A stretch of DNA of 35,826 bases from Streptococcus pseudopneumoniae (lineage in GTDB: Bacteria; Bacillota; Bacilli; Lactobacillales; Streptococcaceae): NCBI RefSeq assembly GCF_001072375.1, contig NZ_JVKV01000105.1, forward strand, positions 1 through 35,826. Direction: 5' to 3'. Positions 20,929 through 30,270 of the stretch are shown here, piece after piece; position 1 is the stretch's first letter; every line of letters begins with the position of its first letter. The position numbers were made by a program, and so were the translations under genes. The notes beneath the pieces are model-generated. The model worked only from the letters and a program-made list of their open reading frames with translations, made no database searches and was not told the DNA's origin.

Positions 20929-20955
20929 AAGCCTAAATAAATGAAGGTAATTCTA

Positions 20956-21849
20956 ATGATTGAATTAAAAACAGAACAGTTAAGTGTGCAGTTTCAAACT
21001 TTTGGTGGTGCACTTTCTTCAATAAAAGACAAAGATGGAATTGAGTATTTGTGGCAAGGAGATCCAACTTACTGGAGTGGACAAGCACCGGTTCTATTTC
21101 CAATTTGTGGATCCGTTAGAAATGATACTGTCTTGTATGAGCATGAAGATGGTAGTCAAGTAGCAGGTAAAATTCCACGTCATGGTTTGGTTCGAAAAAA
21201 AGAATTTGAATTAGTAGAACAAACAGAGAACTCTGTCACCTTTGCTATCGAAGATGACCAAGAAATGTATGAGAACTATCCCTATCATTTTCGTCTAGAA
21301 ATAACTTATACTGTTACTGGAAAGACTATTCGTACACAGTATCAAGTTACCAATAAGGAAACAGATAAGAAAATGCCTTACTTTATTGGTGGACATCCAG
21401 GATTTAACTGTCCTTTATTTGATGATGAAGCTTATGAAGACTACTATCTTGAATTTGAAAAGCCAGAAACTTGTACAGTTCCAAAACCATTCCCAGAAAC
21501 AGGGATGTTGGATTTTCAAGATAGAAGTAGCTGGTTAAAAAATCAAAAAGAATTGGATCTAAACTATGATTTCTTTAGCTATGATGCTGTGACGTTAGAT
21601 GAGTTAGCCTCTCGCTCTGTTTCCTTACGATCACGTAGGCATGATAAGGGATTAAAACTAGACTTTAAAGAGTTTCCAAACCTCATCGTTTGGTCAACGC
21701 TCAATAAAGGTCCCTTCCTTGCTTTGGAACCATGGTCAGGTTTGTCAACATCACTTGAAGAGGGCGATCATCTAGAAGACAAGAAAAATGTTCGAATCTT
21801 AAATCCAGGTCAAAGTGATCAAATTGGTTTTGATATAGAAATTTTCTAA
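20956..21849 (+). CDS. Aldose 1-epimerase family protein (LacX/GalM-like)
   Basis: A cytoplasmic hexose mutarotase of the GalM superfamily, 297 residues, similar to LacX-type proteins that accompany lac genes and interconvert sugar anomers. Recognisable parts are FGGALSSIKDKDGIEYLWQGDP, APVLFPICGSV, KIPRHGLVRKKEF, IGGHPGFNCPL and the C-terminal LEPWSGLS. The ATG at 20956 is chosen because AAGGT lies 8 nt upstream; an in-frame ATG at 20941 has no ribosome site. It lies between the gatC terminator and the lacA promoter and has no obvious promoter of its own, so it may depend on read-through. Confidence 0.88.
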   Translation: MIELKTEQLSVQFQTFGGALSSIKDKDGIEYLWQGDPTYWSGQAPVLFPICGSVRNDTVLYEHEDGSQVAGKIPRHGLVRKKEFELVEQTENSVTFAIEDDQEMYENYPYHFRLEITYTVTGKTIRTQYQVTNKETDKKMPYFIGGHPGFNCPLFDDEAYEDYYLEFEKPETCTVPKPFPETGMLDFQDRSSWLKNQKELDLNYDFFSYDAVTLDELASRSVSLRSRRHDKGLKLDFKEFPNLIVWSTLNKGPFLALEPWSGLSTSLEEGDHLEDKKNVRILNPGQSDQIGFDIEIF

Positions 21850-21936
21850 AAAATAAACAAAAACAAACATAAACTGTTGACTTTTTTAAACAATAGTAGT
21901 ATATTATGTTTAGAAAGAACAATTTGTGTTTGTTTT
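21850..21936 (+). promoter_or_regulatory. lacA promoter with putative LacR operators
   Basis: TTGACT (21877-21882), 17 nt, TATATT (21900-21905). Just upstream, the minus strand holds two direct TGTTTNWTTT motifs exactly 10 bp apart (21850-21859 and 21860-21869). A third lies on the plus strand downstream of the -10 (TGTTTGTTTT, 21927-21936). The motif is recalled from lactococcal LacR (DeoR family); binding here is inferred. Confidence 0.65.
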
Positions 21937-22023
21937 AACAAGTTATTCTTCCAATTTCTCCAAGGAGAAGTTACAAAGAGTGATTAGATGAATCATTCTT
22001 AAACTAAATAGTCAACAAAAACT

Positions 22024-22081
22024 ACCAGTAACTACTTGGTGATGGTCATTTTCTTTCCATAACCAAAATATTTTTACTGGT
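22024..22081 (+). promoter_or_regulatory. Structured lacA leader element
   Basis: The roughly 200-nt leader ends in a nested hairpin: outer stem ACCAGTAA (22024-22031) with TTACTGGT (22074-22081), inner stem TTGGTGATGG (22036-22045) with CCATAACCAA (22057-22066), one mismatch. The lacA ribosome site AAGGAG follows about 10 nt later. No known riboswitch class is recognised. Confidence 0.5.
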
Positions 22082-22105
22082 CTATATAAAAAAGGAGTAT
22101 ACAAT

Positions 22106-22531
22106 ATGTCTATTGTTATTGGTGCAGATGCTGCAGGTTTGAGATTGAAAGAAGTCGTTAAAGATTTCTTGGAAAAAGAAAACTTCCACGTTGTGGATGT
22201 TACAGCTGAAGGTCAAGACTTCGTTGATGTAACTCTTGCAGTTGCTGAAGAAGTTAAAAAAGAAGAACAAAACCTTGGTATTGTCATTGATGCTTATGGT
22301 GCCGGTCCATTTATGGTTGCTACTAAAATCAAGGGAATGGTTGCTGCAGAAGTATCTGACGAACGTTCAGCCTATATGACTCGTGGTCACAACAACTCAC
22401 GTATGATTACTATGGGTGCTCAACTCGTTGGTGATGAATTGGCTAAAAACATTGCTAAAGGCTTTGTAAATGGTAAGTATGACGGCGGTCGTCACCAAAT
22501 TCGTGTCGATATGTTGAACAAAATGTGCTAA
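22106..22531 (+). CDS. lacA: Galactose-6-phosphate isomerase subunit LacA
   Basis: A 141-residue RpiB-fold protein that with LacB isomerises galactose-6-phosphate to tagatose-6-phosphate. The [20 protein letters not shown] start, the [21 protein letters not shown] segment and [15 protein letters not shown] are typical. The length is standard. Its ribosome site AAGGAG is 9 nt upstream, at the end of a 200-nt structured leader. It is the first gene of lacABCD. Confidence 0.97.
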   Translation: MSIVIGADAAGLRLKEVVKDFLEKENFHVVDVTAEGQDFVDVTLAVAEEVKKEEQNLGIVIDAYGAGPFMVATKIKGMVAAEVSDERSAYMTRGHNNSRMITMGAQLVGDELAKNIAKGFVNGKYDGGRHQIRVDMLNKMC

Positions 22532-22561
22532 TTTTTATAACGAAAGAAAGGTAAGATAAAA

Positions 22562-23077
22562 ATGAGAATTGCAATTGGATGTGACCACATCGTAACTAAT
22601 GAAAAAATGGCGGTTTCAGAATTTTTGAAATCAAAAGGACATGAAGTCATTGACTTTGGTACTTATGACCACGCTCGTACTCACTACCCAATCTTTGGTA
22701 AAAAAGTTGGTGAAGCAGTAGTTAGTGGCCAAGCTGATCTTGGTGTATGTATCTGTGGTACTGGTGTAGGTATCAATAACGCTGTTAACAAAGTTCCAGG
22801 TGTTCGTTCTGCTTTGGTTCGTGATATGACAACAGCTCTTTACGCTAAAGAACAATTGAATGCCAACGTTATCGGATTTGGTGGTAAAATCACTGGTGAA
22901 TTGCTTATGTGCGATATCATTGAAGCTTTCATCAACGCTGAATACAAACCATCTGAAGAAAATAAAAAATTGATCGCTAAAATCCAACATGTTGAAACTC
23001 ATAACGATCATCAAACAGATGCCAACTTCTTTACAGAATTCCTTGAAAAATGGGATCGCGGTGAATACCACGACTAA
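22562..23077 (+). CDS. lacB: Galactose-6-phosphate isomerase subunit LacB
   Basis: The 171-residue partner of Lac[48 protein letters not shown] and the [14 protein letters not shown] stretch are the RpiB-type substrate and phosphate loops. LacAB together carry the first step after galactose-6-phosphate is formed by the PTS or by LacG. The gene starts 30 nt after lacA with AAAGG as ribosome site and ends 10 nt before lacC. Confidence 0.97.
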   Translation: MRIAIGCDHIVTNEKMAVSEFLKSKGHEVIDFGTYDHARTHYPIFGKKVGEAVVSGQADLGVCICGTGVGINNAVNKVPGVRSALVRDMTTALYAKEQLNANVIGFGGKITGELLMCDIIEAFINAEYKPSEENKKLIAKIQHVETHNDHQTDANFFTEFLEKWDRGEYHD

Positions 23078-23087
23078 GAGGTGACTC

Positions 23088-24017
23088 ATGATTTTAACAG
23101 TCACAATGAACCCATCCATTGATATTTCCTATCCTTTGGATGAATTGAAAATCGACACTGTCAACCGTGTTGTCGATGTTACGAAAACAGCGGGTGGTAA
23201 AGGTCTTAATGTTACACGAGTTCTATCAGAATTTGGTGATTCTGTAGTCGCAACTGGACTTGTTGGTGGTAAACTAGGTGATTTTTTAGTAGAAAATATT
23301 GATGATAAAGTAAGCAAACGTTTCTTCTCTATTCAAGGTGAAACCCGTAACTGTATCGCAATTCTACATGGAGAAAACCAAACTGAAATTCTTGAAAAAG
23401 GTCCTGAAGTTCAAGAACAAGAAGGTCAAGATTTCTTGGCTCATTTCAAGGAACTTTTAGAGACTGTAGAGGTAGTAGCCATTTCAGGTAGTCTACCGGC
23501 AGGACTTCCTGTTGACTATTATGCTAGTCTAGTTGAACTTGCTAACCAAGCTGGTAAACCTGTTGTCTTGGACTGTTCAGGAGCTGCACTTCAGGCGGTT
23601 CTTGAATCTCCACATAAACCAACGGTTATCAAACCAAATAATGAAGAATTGTCTCAACTTTTGGGTAGAGAAATTTCTAAAGATTTGGATGAATTAAAAG
23701 AGGTTCTTCAAGAGCCCCTATTTGAAGGAATTGAGTGGATCATCGTTTCCTTAGGTGCTAATGGTGCCTTTGCAAAACACGGGGACACTTTCTATAAAGT
23801 GGATATTCCAAAAATTCAAGTTGTAAATCCAGTTGGTTCTGGCGATTCTACTGTTGCAGGTATTGCTTCAGGATTGTTCCATAAAGAATCTGATCAAGAA
23901 TTACTGACCAAGGCGAATGTCCTTGGTATGCTAAATGCTCAAGAAAAAATGACCGGTCATGTCAATATGGCTAACTATCAAGGCCTATATGACCAACTAG
24001 TAGTGAAAGAGGTATAA
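23088..24017 (+). CDS. lacC: Tagatose-6-phosphate kinase LacC
   Basis: A 309-residue PfkB-family kinase that makes tagatose-1,6-bisphosphate. N-terminal [16 protein letters not shown] and [13 protein letters not shown], and the C-terminal PfkB signature [16 protein letters not shown] with the catalytic Asp, are present. The ribosome site GAGGTG is 5 nt upstream, and the stop lies one base before the lacD ATG, consistent with tight coupling. Confidence 0.97.
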   Translation: MILTVTMNPSIDISYPLDELKIDTVNRVVDVTKTAGGKGLNVTRVLSEFGDSVVATGLVGGKLGDFLVENIDDKVSKRFFSIQGETRNCIAILHGENQTEILEKGPEVQEQEGQDFLAHFKELLETVEVVAISGSLPAGLPVDYYASLVELANQAGKPVVLDCSGAALQAVLESPHKPTVIKPNNEELSQLLGREISKDLDELKEVLQEPLFEGIEWIIVSLGANGAFAKHGDTFYKVDIPKIQVVNPVGSGDSTVAGIASGLFHKESDQELLTKANVLGMLNAQEKMTGHVNMANYQGLYDQLVVKEV

Positions 24018-24018
24018 A

Positions 24019-24999
24019 ATGGTTTTAACAGAAAATAAACGTGCATGTTTGGAAAAACTCTCTGATGAGAATGGTATCATCTCAGCTCTTGCTTTTGACC
24101 AACGTGGTGCTTTGAAACGCCTTATGGCTCAATACCAAACAGAAGAGCCAACAGTAGCTCAAATGGAAGAACTTAAAGTGTTAGTTGCGGATGAATTGAC
24201 AAAATACGCTTCATCAATGCTTCTTGACCCTGAATATGGCCTTCCAGCAACCAAAGCTCTTGCTCCAAATGCAGGTCTTCTCCTTGCTTATGAAAAAACT
24301 GGATACGACACAACAAGCACAAAACGTTTGCCAGACTGCTTGGATGTTTGGTCTGCAAAACGTATTAAAGAACAAGGTGCAGATGCCGTTAAGTTCTTGC
24401 TTTACTATGACGTAGATAGCTCTGACGAACTCAACCAACAAAAACAAGCCTACATCGAACGTATTGGTTCTGAGTGTGTAGCTGAAGACATTCCATTCTT
24501 CCTTGAAATCTTGGCTTACGATGAAAAGATTGCGGATGCAGGTTCTGCTGAATACGCTAAAGTAAAACCACACAAGGTTATTGGTGCGATGAAGGTCTTC
24601 TCAGATCCACGCTTTAACATCGATGTCTTGAAAGTAGAAGTTCCAGTTAACGTGAAATACGTTGAAGGCTTTGGTGATGGCGAAATCGTGCATACACGTG
24701 AAGAAGCAGCTGCATTCTTTAAAGCTCAAGATGAAGCAACAAATCTTCCTTACATCTACTTGAGTGCTGGTGTATCCGCTAAGCTCTTCCAAGAAACTCT
24801 TGTCTTTGCTCACGAATCAGGTGCAAACTTCAACGGAGTTCTTTGTGGACGTGCAACATGGGCTGGATCAGTTGAAGCTTACATCAAAGATGGTGAAGCG
24901 GCAGCTCGCGAATGGCTTCGTACAACTGGTTTTGAAAACATCGATGAACTTAATAAGGTTCTTCAAACAACAGCTACTTCATGGACTGAACGTGTGTAA
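24019..24999 (+). CDS. lacD: Tagatose-1,6-bisphosphate aldolase LacD
   Basis: A class I aldolase, 326 residues, that splits tagatose-1,6-bisphosphate into dihydroxyacetone phosphate and glyceraldehyde-3-phosphate. [14 protein letters not shown] near the N terminus and the Schiff-base Lys205 in [15 protein letters not shown] match streptococcal LacD. In S. pyogenes one LacD paralogue also acts as a regulator; nothing here shows that role. It ends lacABCD. No convincing terminator follows before the lacT promoter, so some read-through into lacT is possible. Confidence 0.97.
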   Translation: MVLTENKRACLEKLSDENGIISALAFDQRGALKRLMAQYQTEEPTVAQMEELKVLVADELTKYASSMLLDPEYGLPATKALAPNAGLLLAYEKTGYDTTSTKRLPDCLDVWSAKRIKEQGADAVKFLLYYDVDSSDELNQQKQAYIERIGSECVAEDIPFFLEILAYDEKIADAGSAEYAKVKPHKVIGAMKVFSDPRFNIDVLKVEVPVNVKYVEGFGDGEIVHTREEAAAFFKAQDEATNLPYIYLSAGVSAKLFQETLVFAHESGANFNGVLCGRATWAGSVEAYIKDGEAAAREWLRTTGFENIDELNKVLQTTATSWTERV

Positions 25000-25051
25000 A
25001 CTTCCCCCCTTTATGTCCTAAAACCTAGCATAAAATTTTAAAAAAAGTTGT

Positions 25052-25089
25052 ATGTAAAGGTTTACAAAAAATCATTCTTGTGATATACT
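25052..25089 (+). promoter_or_regulatory. lacT promoter with overlapping cre-like site
   Basis: TTTACA (25061-25066), 17 nt, TATACT (25084-25089). ATGTAAAGGTTTACAA (25052-25067) is a near-palindromic cre with one mismatch to the CcpA consensus, covering the -35. Glucose repression of lacTFEG is expected. Confidence 0.78.
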
Positions 25090-25112
25090 AAAGTCACAAG
25101 TTAATACAAAGT

Positions 25113-25191
25113 GAGTGTTACTAAGTAATATTAGGCATGATCACAGATGACTCAGATGTATGTTTTCTGAGTTCATTTGTGGTCATTTTTT
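25113..25191 (+). promoter_or_regulatory. LacT antiterminator target (RAT) overlapping an intrinsic terminator
   Basis: The RAT-like stretch (about 25113-25141) contains the conserved TGTTACT and AGGCA blocks. Its 3' end shares bases with the left arm of a terminator (25137-25156 pairing with 25166-25186, then a T tract to 25191). Binding by dephosphorylated-state LacT would fold the RAT and prevent the terminator, opening lacTFEG when lactose is transported. Confidence 0.85.
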
Positions 25192-25230
25192 ATGCTCACA
25201 AAACTTAAATAATAGGGCAAGGAGGTTGCC

Positions 25231-26067
25231 ATGTATCGGATATTAAATCCAATGAATAACAATGTTTCTCTCGTGCGTAATAGTAAGGGAGAGGAGTTGA
25301 TCGTAATTGGTAAGGGTATTTCGTTCGGTAAGAAGAAGGGAGATTTGATTTCTGAGGATCAGGTTGAAAAAGTTTTCCGGATGAAAACGGAAGAGTCGCG
25401 AGAAAATTTTATGGCTCTTCTCAAGGATGTACCGCTTGATTTTATTACGGTCACTTATGAGATAATTGATAATCTTTCTAAAAAATATCAATATCCTGTC
25501 CAAGAGTATCTATACGTCACTCTGACAGACCATATCTATTGTTCTTATCAGGCTATTAGCCAAGGGCGTTATAAGGACAGCAATTTGCCTGATATTTCTG
25601 CAAAATATCCTATCGCTTTTCAAATTGCACAAGAAGCTTTTGAAATTTATCGTCAAAAACTGACAGAAAATTTTCCTGAGGACGAGATCATTCGTATCGC
25701 TTATCACTTCATCAATGCAGAAGGTGAAAATGAAGTTGAAGTTGTTGAGTCGATTGATAAGAGAAAGGAAATTTTAAAGAGAGTTGAAAGCGTTTTGAAG
25801 AGTTATAAAATCCAGCGAACACCTGAAAATAATAATTTCTACGATCGCTTTATGATTCATCTCAATTATTTCTTGGATTATCTGGATCGTAGTCGCGATG
25901 ATAATCAATCCTTGCTCGATATGGAAGAACATATAAAGAATACCTATCCAGAAGCATTCGAAATTGGTAGCAAAATTTATGAAGTCATTGCACAGGAAAC
26001 TGGTCTTGACCTCTACAAGAGTGAACGAGTTTATCTTGTTCTACACATTCAACGTTTATTGTCATAA
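25231..26067 (+). CDS. lacT: Transcription antiterminator LacT (BglG/SacY family)
   Basis: A 278-residue RNA-binding antiterminator with an N-terminal CAT domain (residues 1-60; YRILNPMNNNVSLVRNSKGEELIVIGKGISFGKKKGD region) and two PTS regulation domains (about 65-170 and 171-278) carrying regulatory histidines such as those in YHFINAEGE. It controls its own operon through the RAT and terminator just upstream. PTS proteins (LacF/LacE and HPr) would phosphorylate the PRDs and set its activity. The ribosome site AAGGAGGTTG is nearly perfectly complementary to 16S rRNA. Confidence 0.96.
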   Translation: MYRILNPMNNNVSLVRNSKGEELIVIGKGISFGKKKGDLISEDQVEKVFRMKTEESRENFMALLKDVPLDFITVTYEIIDNLSKKYQYPVQEYLYVTLTDHIYCSYQAISQGRYKDSNLPDISAKYPIAFQIAQEAFEIYRQKLTENFPEDEIIRIAYHFINAEGENEVEVVESIDKRKEILKRVESVLKSYKIQRTPENNNFYDRFMIHLNYFLDYLDRSRDDNQSLLDMEEHIKNTYPEAFEIGSKIYEVIAQETGLDLYKSERVYLVLHIQRLLS

Positions 26068-26101
26068 CATCTACTAAAAAATATATAAGGAGTATTCTAT
26101 C

Positions 26102-26419
26102 ATGAATAGAGAAGAAGTAACATTGTTAGGTTTTGAAATCGTAGCCTATGCTGGCGATGCTCGTTCAAAATTATTGGAAGCTTTGAAGGCTGCTGAAGCT
26201 GGTGATTTTGCGAAAGCGGATAGCTTAGTTGAGGAAGCTGGTAGCTGTATCGCTGAAGCACACCACGCGCAAACGAGTCTTTTAACCAAGGAAGCTGCAG
26301 GTGATGATTTGGCTTATAGCGTGACCATGATGCATGGCCAAGATCACTTGATGACAACTATCTTGCTAAAAGATTTGATGCACCACTTAATTGAACTTTA
26401 TAAAAGAGGAGCTAAATAA
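26102..26419 (+). CDS. lacF: Lactose PTS EIIA component LacF
   Basis: A 105-residue helical, trimeric EIIA of the lactose/cellobiose family. The phosphorylated histidine is His78 in MMHGQDHLM, at the same position as in staphylococcal and lactococcal LacF. It passes phosphate to the EIIB domain of LacE. Ribosome site AAGGAG. The last base of its stop is the first base of the lacE ATG. Confidence 0.97.
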   Translation: MNREEVTLLGFEIVAYAGDARSKLLEALKAAEAGDFAKADSLVEEAGSCIAEAHHAQTSLLTKEAAGDDLAYSVTMMHGQDHLMTTILLKDLMHHLIELYKRGAK

Positions 26420-28110
26420 TGAATAAGTTAATTGCCTATATCGAGAAAGGGAAGCCTTTCTTTGAAAAACTATCTCGAAATATCTATCTTCGTGCTATTC
26501 GGGATGGATTTATCGCAGGAATGCCAGTCATTCTCTTCTCAAGTATTTTTATCTTGATTGCTTTTGTTCCAAACTCTTGGGGCTTTAAATGGTCTGATGA
26601 AGTAGTAGCACTTTTGATGAAACCTTACAGCTACTCTATGGGGATTCTAGCAGTCTTGGTAGCTGGAACCACTGCTAAATCTTTAACAGACTCAGTTAAC
26701 CGTAGTATGGAGAAAACCAATCAAATCAACTATATGTCAACGCTCTTAGCAGCTATTGTTGGTTTGCTGATGTTAGCAGCTGATCCAATCGAGGGTGGCT
26801 TTGCAACTGGTTTTCTTGGAACAAAAGGTTTGCTTTCTGCCTTTCTTGCAGCATTTGTAACTGTAGCTATCTATAAGGTTTGTGTCAAGAACAACGTTAC
26901 TATTCGCATGCCTGACGAAGTTCCACCAAATATCTCACAAGTCTTTAAAGATGTTATTCCATTTACTCTTTCAGTAGTTTCGCTTTATGCTCTTGACTTG
27001 CTCGCTCGTCAGTTTGTCGGTGCAAGTGTAGCAGAATCAATCGGTAAATTCTTTGCACCATTATTCTCTGCAGCTGATGGCTATCTTGGTATTACCATTA
27101 TCTTTGGTGCTTTTGCCTTCTTCTGGTTTGTCGGTATTCACGGCCCATCTATCGTTGAACCTGCCATTGCAGCGATTACTTATGCAAATGCCGAAGTCAA
27201 CTTGAACCTTCTTCAACAAGGTATGCACGCTGATAAGATCCTTACATCTGGTACACAAATGTTTATCGTCACTATGGGTGGTACAGGAGCAACTCTTGTA
27301 GTTCCATTCATGTTTATGTGGTTGTGTAAGTCTAAGCGTAATCGTGCCATCGGACGTGTTTCAGTAGTTCCTACCTTCTTCGGTGTAAATGAACCAATCT
27401 TGTTTGGTGCACCACTTGTTTTGAACCCAATCTTCTTTATCCCATTCATCTTTGCACCTATTGCAAACGTATGGATCTTCAAATTCTTTATTGAAACGCT
27501 TGGCATGAACTCATTTACTGCCAATCTTCCATGGACTACACCAGGACCTCTTGGTATTATCCTTGGTACAAACTTCCAGTTCTTGTCATTTGCTCTTGCA
27601 GCATTGTTAATCGTAGTGGATATTGCAATCTACTATCCATTCCTTAAAGTTTATGACGAACAAATTCTAGAAGAAGAACGTTCTGGTAAAGCCAACGATG
27701 AATTAAAAGAAAAAGTTGCAGCAAACTTTAATACTGCTAAAGCTGATGCTATCCTTGAAAAAGCTGGAATAGAATCAGCACAAAATACAATTACAGAAGA
27801 AACAAACGTACTCGTTCTCTGTGCAGGTGGTGGAACAAGTGGACTTCTTGCAAATGCTTTGAATAAAGCCGCAGTAGAATACAATGTTCCAGTTAAAGCT
27901 GCAGCAGGTGGCTATGGAGCCCACCGTGAAATGTTACCAGAATTTGACCTTGTTATCCTTGCTCCTCAAGTAGCATCAAACTATGAGGACATGAAGGCTG
28001 AAACAGATAAACTTGGAATCAAATTGGCTAAGACTGAAGGAGCTCAATACATCAAGTTGACTCGTGATGGTAAAGGTGCTCTAGCCTTTGTTCAAGCGCA
28101 ATTCGATTGA
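26419..28110 (+). CDS. lacE: Lactose PTS EIICB component LacE
   Basis: A 563-residue lactose transporter and kinase. The membrane EIIC domain (about 1-415) has ten or so hydrophobic segments and the conserved [13 protein letters not shown] motif (His241). The cytoplasmic EIIB domain (about 460-563) has the phosphocysteine loop [11 protein letters not shown] with Cys468. It imports lactose as lactose-6-phosphate for LacG. The gene starts within the lacF stop. Its last codons (CAATTCGA) are also the tail of the 125-nt repeat unit that follows, so repeat copies appear to begin at the lacE end. Confidence 0.97.
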   Translation: MNKLIAYIEKGKPFFEKLSRNIYLRAIRDGFIAGMPVILFSSIFILIAFVPNSWGFKWSDEVVALLMKPYSYSMGILAVLVAGTTAKSLTDSVNRSMEKTNQINYMSTLLAAIVGLLMLAADPIEGGFATGFLGTKGLLSAFLAAFVTVAIYKVCVKNNVTIRMPDEVPPNISQVFKDVIPFTLSVVSLYALDLLARQFVGASVAESIGKFFAPLFSAADGYLGITIIFGAFAFFWFVGIHGPSIVEPAIAAITYANAEVNLNLLQQGMHADKILTSGTQMFIVTMGGTGATLVVPFMFMWLCKSKRNRAIGRVSVVPTFFGVNEPILFGAPLVLNPIFFIPFIFAPIANVWIFKFFIETLGMNSFTANLPWTTPGPLGIILGTNFQFLSFALAALLIVVDIAIYYPFLKVYDEQILEEERSGKANDELKEKVAANFNTAKADAILEKAGIESAQNTITEETNVLVLCAGGGTSGLLANALNKAAVEYNVPVKAAAGGYGAHREMLPEFDLVILAPQVASNYEDMKAETDKLGIKLAKTEGAQYIKLTRDGKGALAFVQAQFD

Positions 28111-28115
28111 TGATA

Positions 28116-28390
28116 GGGACTGTAAAACAGTCTCCTATCATCACGGAAATCGCTATGGCGAATTTCCTAATCGCCTTGTTAATTCGTCGGTAAAAAGATA
28201 TCGTTTTTACCTCCTCATGTCACAATTCGACTAACCTTAGGGACTGTAAAACAGACTCCTATCATCATGGAAATCGCTATGGCGAATTTCCTAATCGCTT
28301 TGTTAATTCGTCGGTAAAAAAATATCGTTTTTACCTCCTTGAGTCACAATTCGACTGACCTTTGGGGACTGAAAAAGAGTCTCCGATTAT
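28116..28390 (+). repeat. Tandem repeat, about 125 nt per unit, 2 full copies plus a partial third
   Basis: This 406-nt gap between lacE and lacG holds direct repeats. Unit 1 is 28116-28239, unit 2 is 28240-28364, and a truncated unit starts at 28365. The full units are over 90% identical by eye. Each starts with GGGACTG and contains three hairpins: GACTG/CAGTC (weakened in unit 2), GGAAATCGC/GCGAATTTCC, and GGTAAAAA/TTTTTACC. Each unit ends with CACAATTCGACT, similar to the last codons of lacE. It does not resemble what I recall of BOX elements, and no coding potential is seen. Confidence 0.85.
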
Positions 28391-28437
28391 ATATTTGTTT
28401 TCCCCCTTTATGTCACTATTTGGTGACTTGGTACAAG

Positions 28438-28490
28438 AAGTGAGATGGAGATGGATGGCTCACTAACTCCTCTCCCCTCACTTTTCATTT
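28438..28490 (+). promoter_or_regulatory. Alternative hairpins before lacG (attenuator-like)
   Basis: AGTGAG (28439-28444) can pair with CTCACT at 28459-28464 or with CTCACT at 28477-28482. The second fold is strengthened by GGAGA (28447-28451) with TCTCC (28471-28475) and is followed by TTTTCATTT, like a weak terminator. The two folds exclude each other. lacG starts 27 nt after this element. Confidence 0.45.
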
Positions 28491-28492
28491 AA

Positions 28493-29923
<1,431 letters not shown>

Positions 29924-29971
29924 GCTAATCAAAGAATAAAAATAGCTTATCGTTACTGATATACATAATAT

Positions 29972-30011
29972 GGGATTTAGTTTTGCATAGATCAGGACTA
30001 AATCCTTTTTA
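29972..30011 (+). terminator. Intrinsic terminator of the lacTFEG operon
   Basis: GGATTTAGT (29973-29981) pairs with ACTAAATCC (29997-30005), followed by TTTTTA. Confidence 0.88.
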
Positions 30012-30042
30012 TCTAGATTTTACCTGAAAGTCAAAAAAATTC

Positions 30043-30096
30043 TTGACAGATTTATGTGATAGGAGTAAAATCTTAACTAGTTAAATAACCGGTTAA
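30043..30096 (+). promoter_or_regulatory. First pht promoter with two adjacent AdcR boxes
   Basis: TTGACA (30043-30048), 17 nt, TAAAAT (30066-30071). Directly after the -10 come TTAACTAGTTAA (30073-30084), a perfect match to the AdcR consensus TTAACYRGTTAA, and ATAACCGGTTAA (30085-30096), one mismatch. Zinc-bound AdcR would block initiation. Confidence 0.88.
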
Positions 30097-30167
30097 TTAT
30101 ATAAGAAACTAACTCACTCGATCAAATCTTGTTAGATAAATAGAAAATAGAAGGAGGAGTTTTAAAA

Positions 30168-30248
30168 GTGATTTCGTTTTTCAGTTATATAATTAACCAG
30201 TTAAGGAAGTTCTTTAGGAAAAAGTGTAGTTCTTTATTTAACGAATAA
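30168..30248 (+). CDS. Possible 26-aa small ORF in the AdcR-controlled leader
   Basis: A GTG start at 30168 lies 8 nt after the strong Shine-Dalgarno AAGGAGGAG (30151-30159) and opens a 26-codon frame ending TAA at 30246-30248. The peptide is hydrophobic at its start (MISFFSYIINQL) and cationic in the middle (RKFFRKK), with one Cys. I recognise no family. It lies between the zinc-regulated promoter and the pht gene, and an AdcR-like box falls inside it. It could be a leader peptide or small secreted/membrane peptide, or a chance frame behind a stray ribosome site. Confidence 0.35.
   Translation: MISFFSYIINQLRKFFRKKCSSLFNE
30188..30204 (+). promoter_or_regulatory. Third AdcR box, with an adjoining TATAAT
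   Basis: TTAACCAGTTAA (30193-30204) fully matches the AdcR consensus. The TATAAT directly before it (30188-30193) copies the -10/box geometry of the upstream promoter, but no good -35 is seen. Confidence 0.7.
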
Positions 30249-30270
30249 ATGAAATAGGAAGTGTGTTTAG

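Noticed and set aside
20941-20955. Upstream ATG of the aldose epimerase as the start
   Set aside because: It has no ribosome site, while the ATG at 20956 has AAGGT at suitable spacing and gives the usual family N terminus.
21906-22105. Known riboswitch or LacT target in the lacA leader
   Set aside because: None of the conserved cores of known classes, nor the TGTTACT/AGGCA blocks of a RAT, are present; only an unnamed hairpin is supported.
22631-23119. A 162-codon minus-strand frame across lacB
   Set aside because: Antisense shadow of lacB with no start signals; the composition follows the codon bias of the sense gene.
25000-25050. Terminator after lacD
   Set aside because: Only a short AT-only palindrome (TAAAATTTTA) is present, with no stable stem and no proper T tract.
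28116-28390. CRISPR array
   Set aside because: Units are about 125 nt and directly adjoining, with no short repeat/unique spacer alternation and no cas genes.
28116-28390. Insertion sequence remnant
   Set aside because: No transposase fragment, no terminal inverted repeats or target duplication seen; the structure is a simple tandem repeat.
30098-30140. Hairpin CTAAC/GTTAG in the pht leader
   Set aside because: Only 5 bp with a 17-nt loop; too weak to separate from chance in AT-rich DNA.
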